Origin: Streptomyces sp. A1277
GTDB lineage: Bacteria > Actinomycetota > Actinomycetes > Streptomycetales > Streptomycetaceae
DNA: 46,507 bases
Direction: 5' to 3'
Assembly (NCBI RefSeq): GCF_004795015.1
Contig: NZ_SSBI01000060.1
Span: forward strand, 1 to 46,507
Shown: positions 45,694 through 46,507 of the stretch, one piece after another
How positions within the stretch are numbered: the stretch's first letter is position 1
How the letters are laid out: each line of letters opens with the position of its first letter
Program-made: the position numbers and the translations under genes
Notes under the pieces: generated by a model
Told to the model about the DNA's origin: nothing
Seen by the model: only the letters and a program-made list of their open reading frames with translations
Database searches by the model: none

Positions 45694-46507
45694 ATGGACA
45701 GATCCGTGAGGTTTGTGAAAACTTTGGGGCAGTTGATCCCGGAGTATCAACGCGCTTACGAGCTGGGGGTCTCGGTGGCCGAGGGTACGACGCACACGGT
45801 CCAGGATGCCCCCGGCGCTTCACGGCCTCCCTTCCAGCTGCTGGGACCGCTCCAGGTACGGGGCAAGGACGGGCCGTTGCGGGTGCCTCCCGGGCGGCAG
45901 GAGGTGATCCTGGCCGCCCTGCTGCTGGAGGCGAACCGGGTGGTCGGCACGAACTACCTGGTGGACCTCATCTGGGAGGACAACCCCCCGGAGACCGCGC
46001 GCACCCAGGTGCAGATATGTGTCTCCCGGCTGCGCAAGCTGCTGGCCGGTGCGGACAGCACGGTCTCGATCTCGACCCGGCCGCCGGGTTACGTGCTCCA
46101 CGTCGACACCGGGGACGTCGACTCGCTGCTGTTCACCGGTCTGGTCGCGATGGCGCGGCGCCAGCGCGACGAGGGCGAGACGGAGAAGGCGGTGGCGCTG
46201 CTGAAGTCGGCGGTGGCCCTGTGGCAGGGCGACTCGCTGACCGGTCTGGTGAGCGGCCCTCTCGCCAACAAGGCCCACCAGCTGGACGAGGAGCGGCTGA
46301 GCGCCGTCGAGCTGCGCATGCAGCTGGAGTTGGAGCTGGGACGGCACGACCGGCTGGTGGGTGAGCTCCAACTGCTCACCCATGAGAACCCGTTGCGTGA
46401 GCGGTTGCGCGGGCAGCTGATGTGCGCCCTGTACTGGTCGGGGCGGCAGGCGGAGGCACTGGAGGCGTTCCGCACCGGACGCAGGATTCTCGACCAGGAA
46501 CTGGGGC
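45694..46507 (+). CDS. SARP/AfsR-family transcriptional activator (5' part, runs off the window)
   Basis: An open frame of 271 complete codons without a stop to the last base. A N-terminal extension (MDRSVRFVKTLGQLIPEYQR) of about 45 residues precedes the winged-helix DNA-binding domain: FQLLGPLQVRG, LRVPPGRQEVILAALLLEAN, LVDLIWEDNPPETARTQVQI and VSRLRKLLAG. The bacterial transcriptional activation domain (BTAD) begins near residue 150 (LLFTGLVAMARRQRDEGE, LWQGDSLTGL, RLRGQLMCALYWSGRQAEALEAF). SARPs activate antibiotic gene clusters. Start ATG 45694 or GTG 45706 are both possible; neither has a strong ribosome site. Whether an NB-ARC/TPR part follows cannot be seen. Confidence 0.9.
   Translation, partial: MDRSVRFVKTLGQLIPEYQRAYELGVSVAEGTTHTVQDAPGASRPPFQLLGPLQVRGKDGPLRVPPGRQEVILAALLLEANRVVGTNYLVDLIWEDNPPETARTQVQICVSRLRKLLAGADSTVSISTRPPGYVLHVDTGDVDSLLFTGLVAMARRQRDEGETEKAVALLKSAVALWQGDSLTGLVSGPLANKAHQLDEERLSAVELRMQLELELGRHDRLVGELQLLTHENPLRERLRGQLMCALYWSGRQAEALEAFRTGRRILDQELG

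Overview
The window is high-GC actinobacterial chromosome and almost certainly comes from a Streptomyces species. The support is strong G/C preference at third codon positions, many GTG and TTG starts, repeated 4-base stop/start overlaps, and gene families typical of streptomycetes (DUF5133, DUF6098, a SARP regulator, a FemX/MurJ pair, AfsQ/Cse-like two-component genes). I ran no database search; family names are recognised from the translated sequence.

Layout. 1-103 is the 3' end of an IS5-type transposase. 123-3726 (minus) is a nitrilase / class III aminotransferase / dihydropyrimidinase operon that reads as reductive pyrimidine (or hydantoin) catabolism. 3900-5385 holds an XRE regulator plus a PPOX-type flavoprotein, divergent from a type I methionine aminopeptidase. 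5437-13536 is an envelope-polysaccharide block: a MatB-like deacetylase/glycosyltransferase fusion, a membrane acyltransferase, a repeat-rich membrane protein, a GH26 lipoprotein, a PQQ-propeller membrane protein with an 18-bp tandem repeat, and a GH75 chitosanase. 13614-22739 continues the envelope theme: gamma-glutamyltranspeptidase, a response regulator / histidine kinase / GerMN lipoprotein operon, FemX-MurJ, and an L,D-transpeptidase. 22825-26024 is a GluABCD-type amino-acid ABC transporter. 26160-29506 has a small unrecognised protein, exonuclease III, a metallo-hydrolase and a PcaL-type fusion enzyme.

29507-37125 looks like a decaying stress island. It has intact DUF5133, CBS-domain, hemerythrin, metallo-beta-lactamase-fold, PAP2 and small glycine-rich secreted proteins. 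Between them lie at least four broken genes: a membrane protein, a metallophosphoesterase, a DUF6098 protein, and a KatE-type catalase cut off beside an IS110-like fragment. Several 300-500 bp stretches there show no recognisable gene.

37126-45113 is an accessory array of four divergent regulator/effector pairs: MmyB-type XRE with SnoaL-like, TetR with epoxide hydrolase, MmyB-type XRE with aldo/keto reductase, and PadR with a MATE transporter. The MATE protein appears to have lost an internal block. A recombinase C-terminal remnant lies in the middle. The window ends with a SnoaL-like protein and the first 271 codons of a SARP regulator that runs off the edge, which may mark the start of a specialised-metabolite cluster beyond this sequence.

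The most interesting signals are: twin 20-bp palindromes filling the 37-bp TetR/epoxide-hydrolase gap, with apparently leaderless starts on both sides; the same architecture at the XRE/methionine-aminopeptidase gap; the exopolysaccharide locus with two repeat-expanded membrane proteins and two glycoside hydrolases; and the gene graveyard at 31-37 kb.
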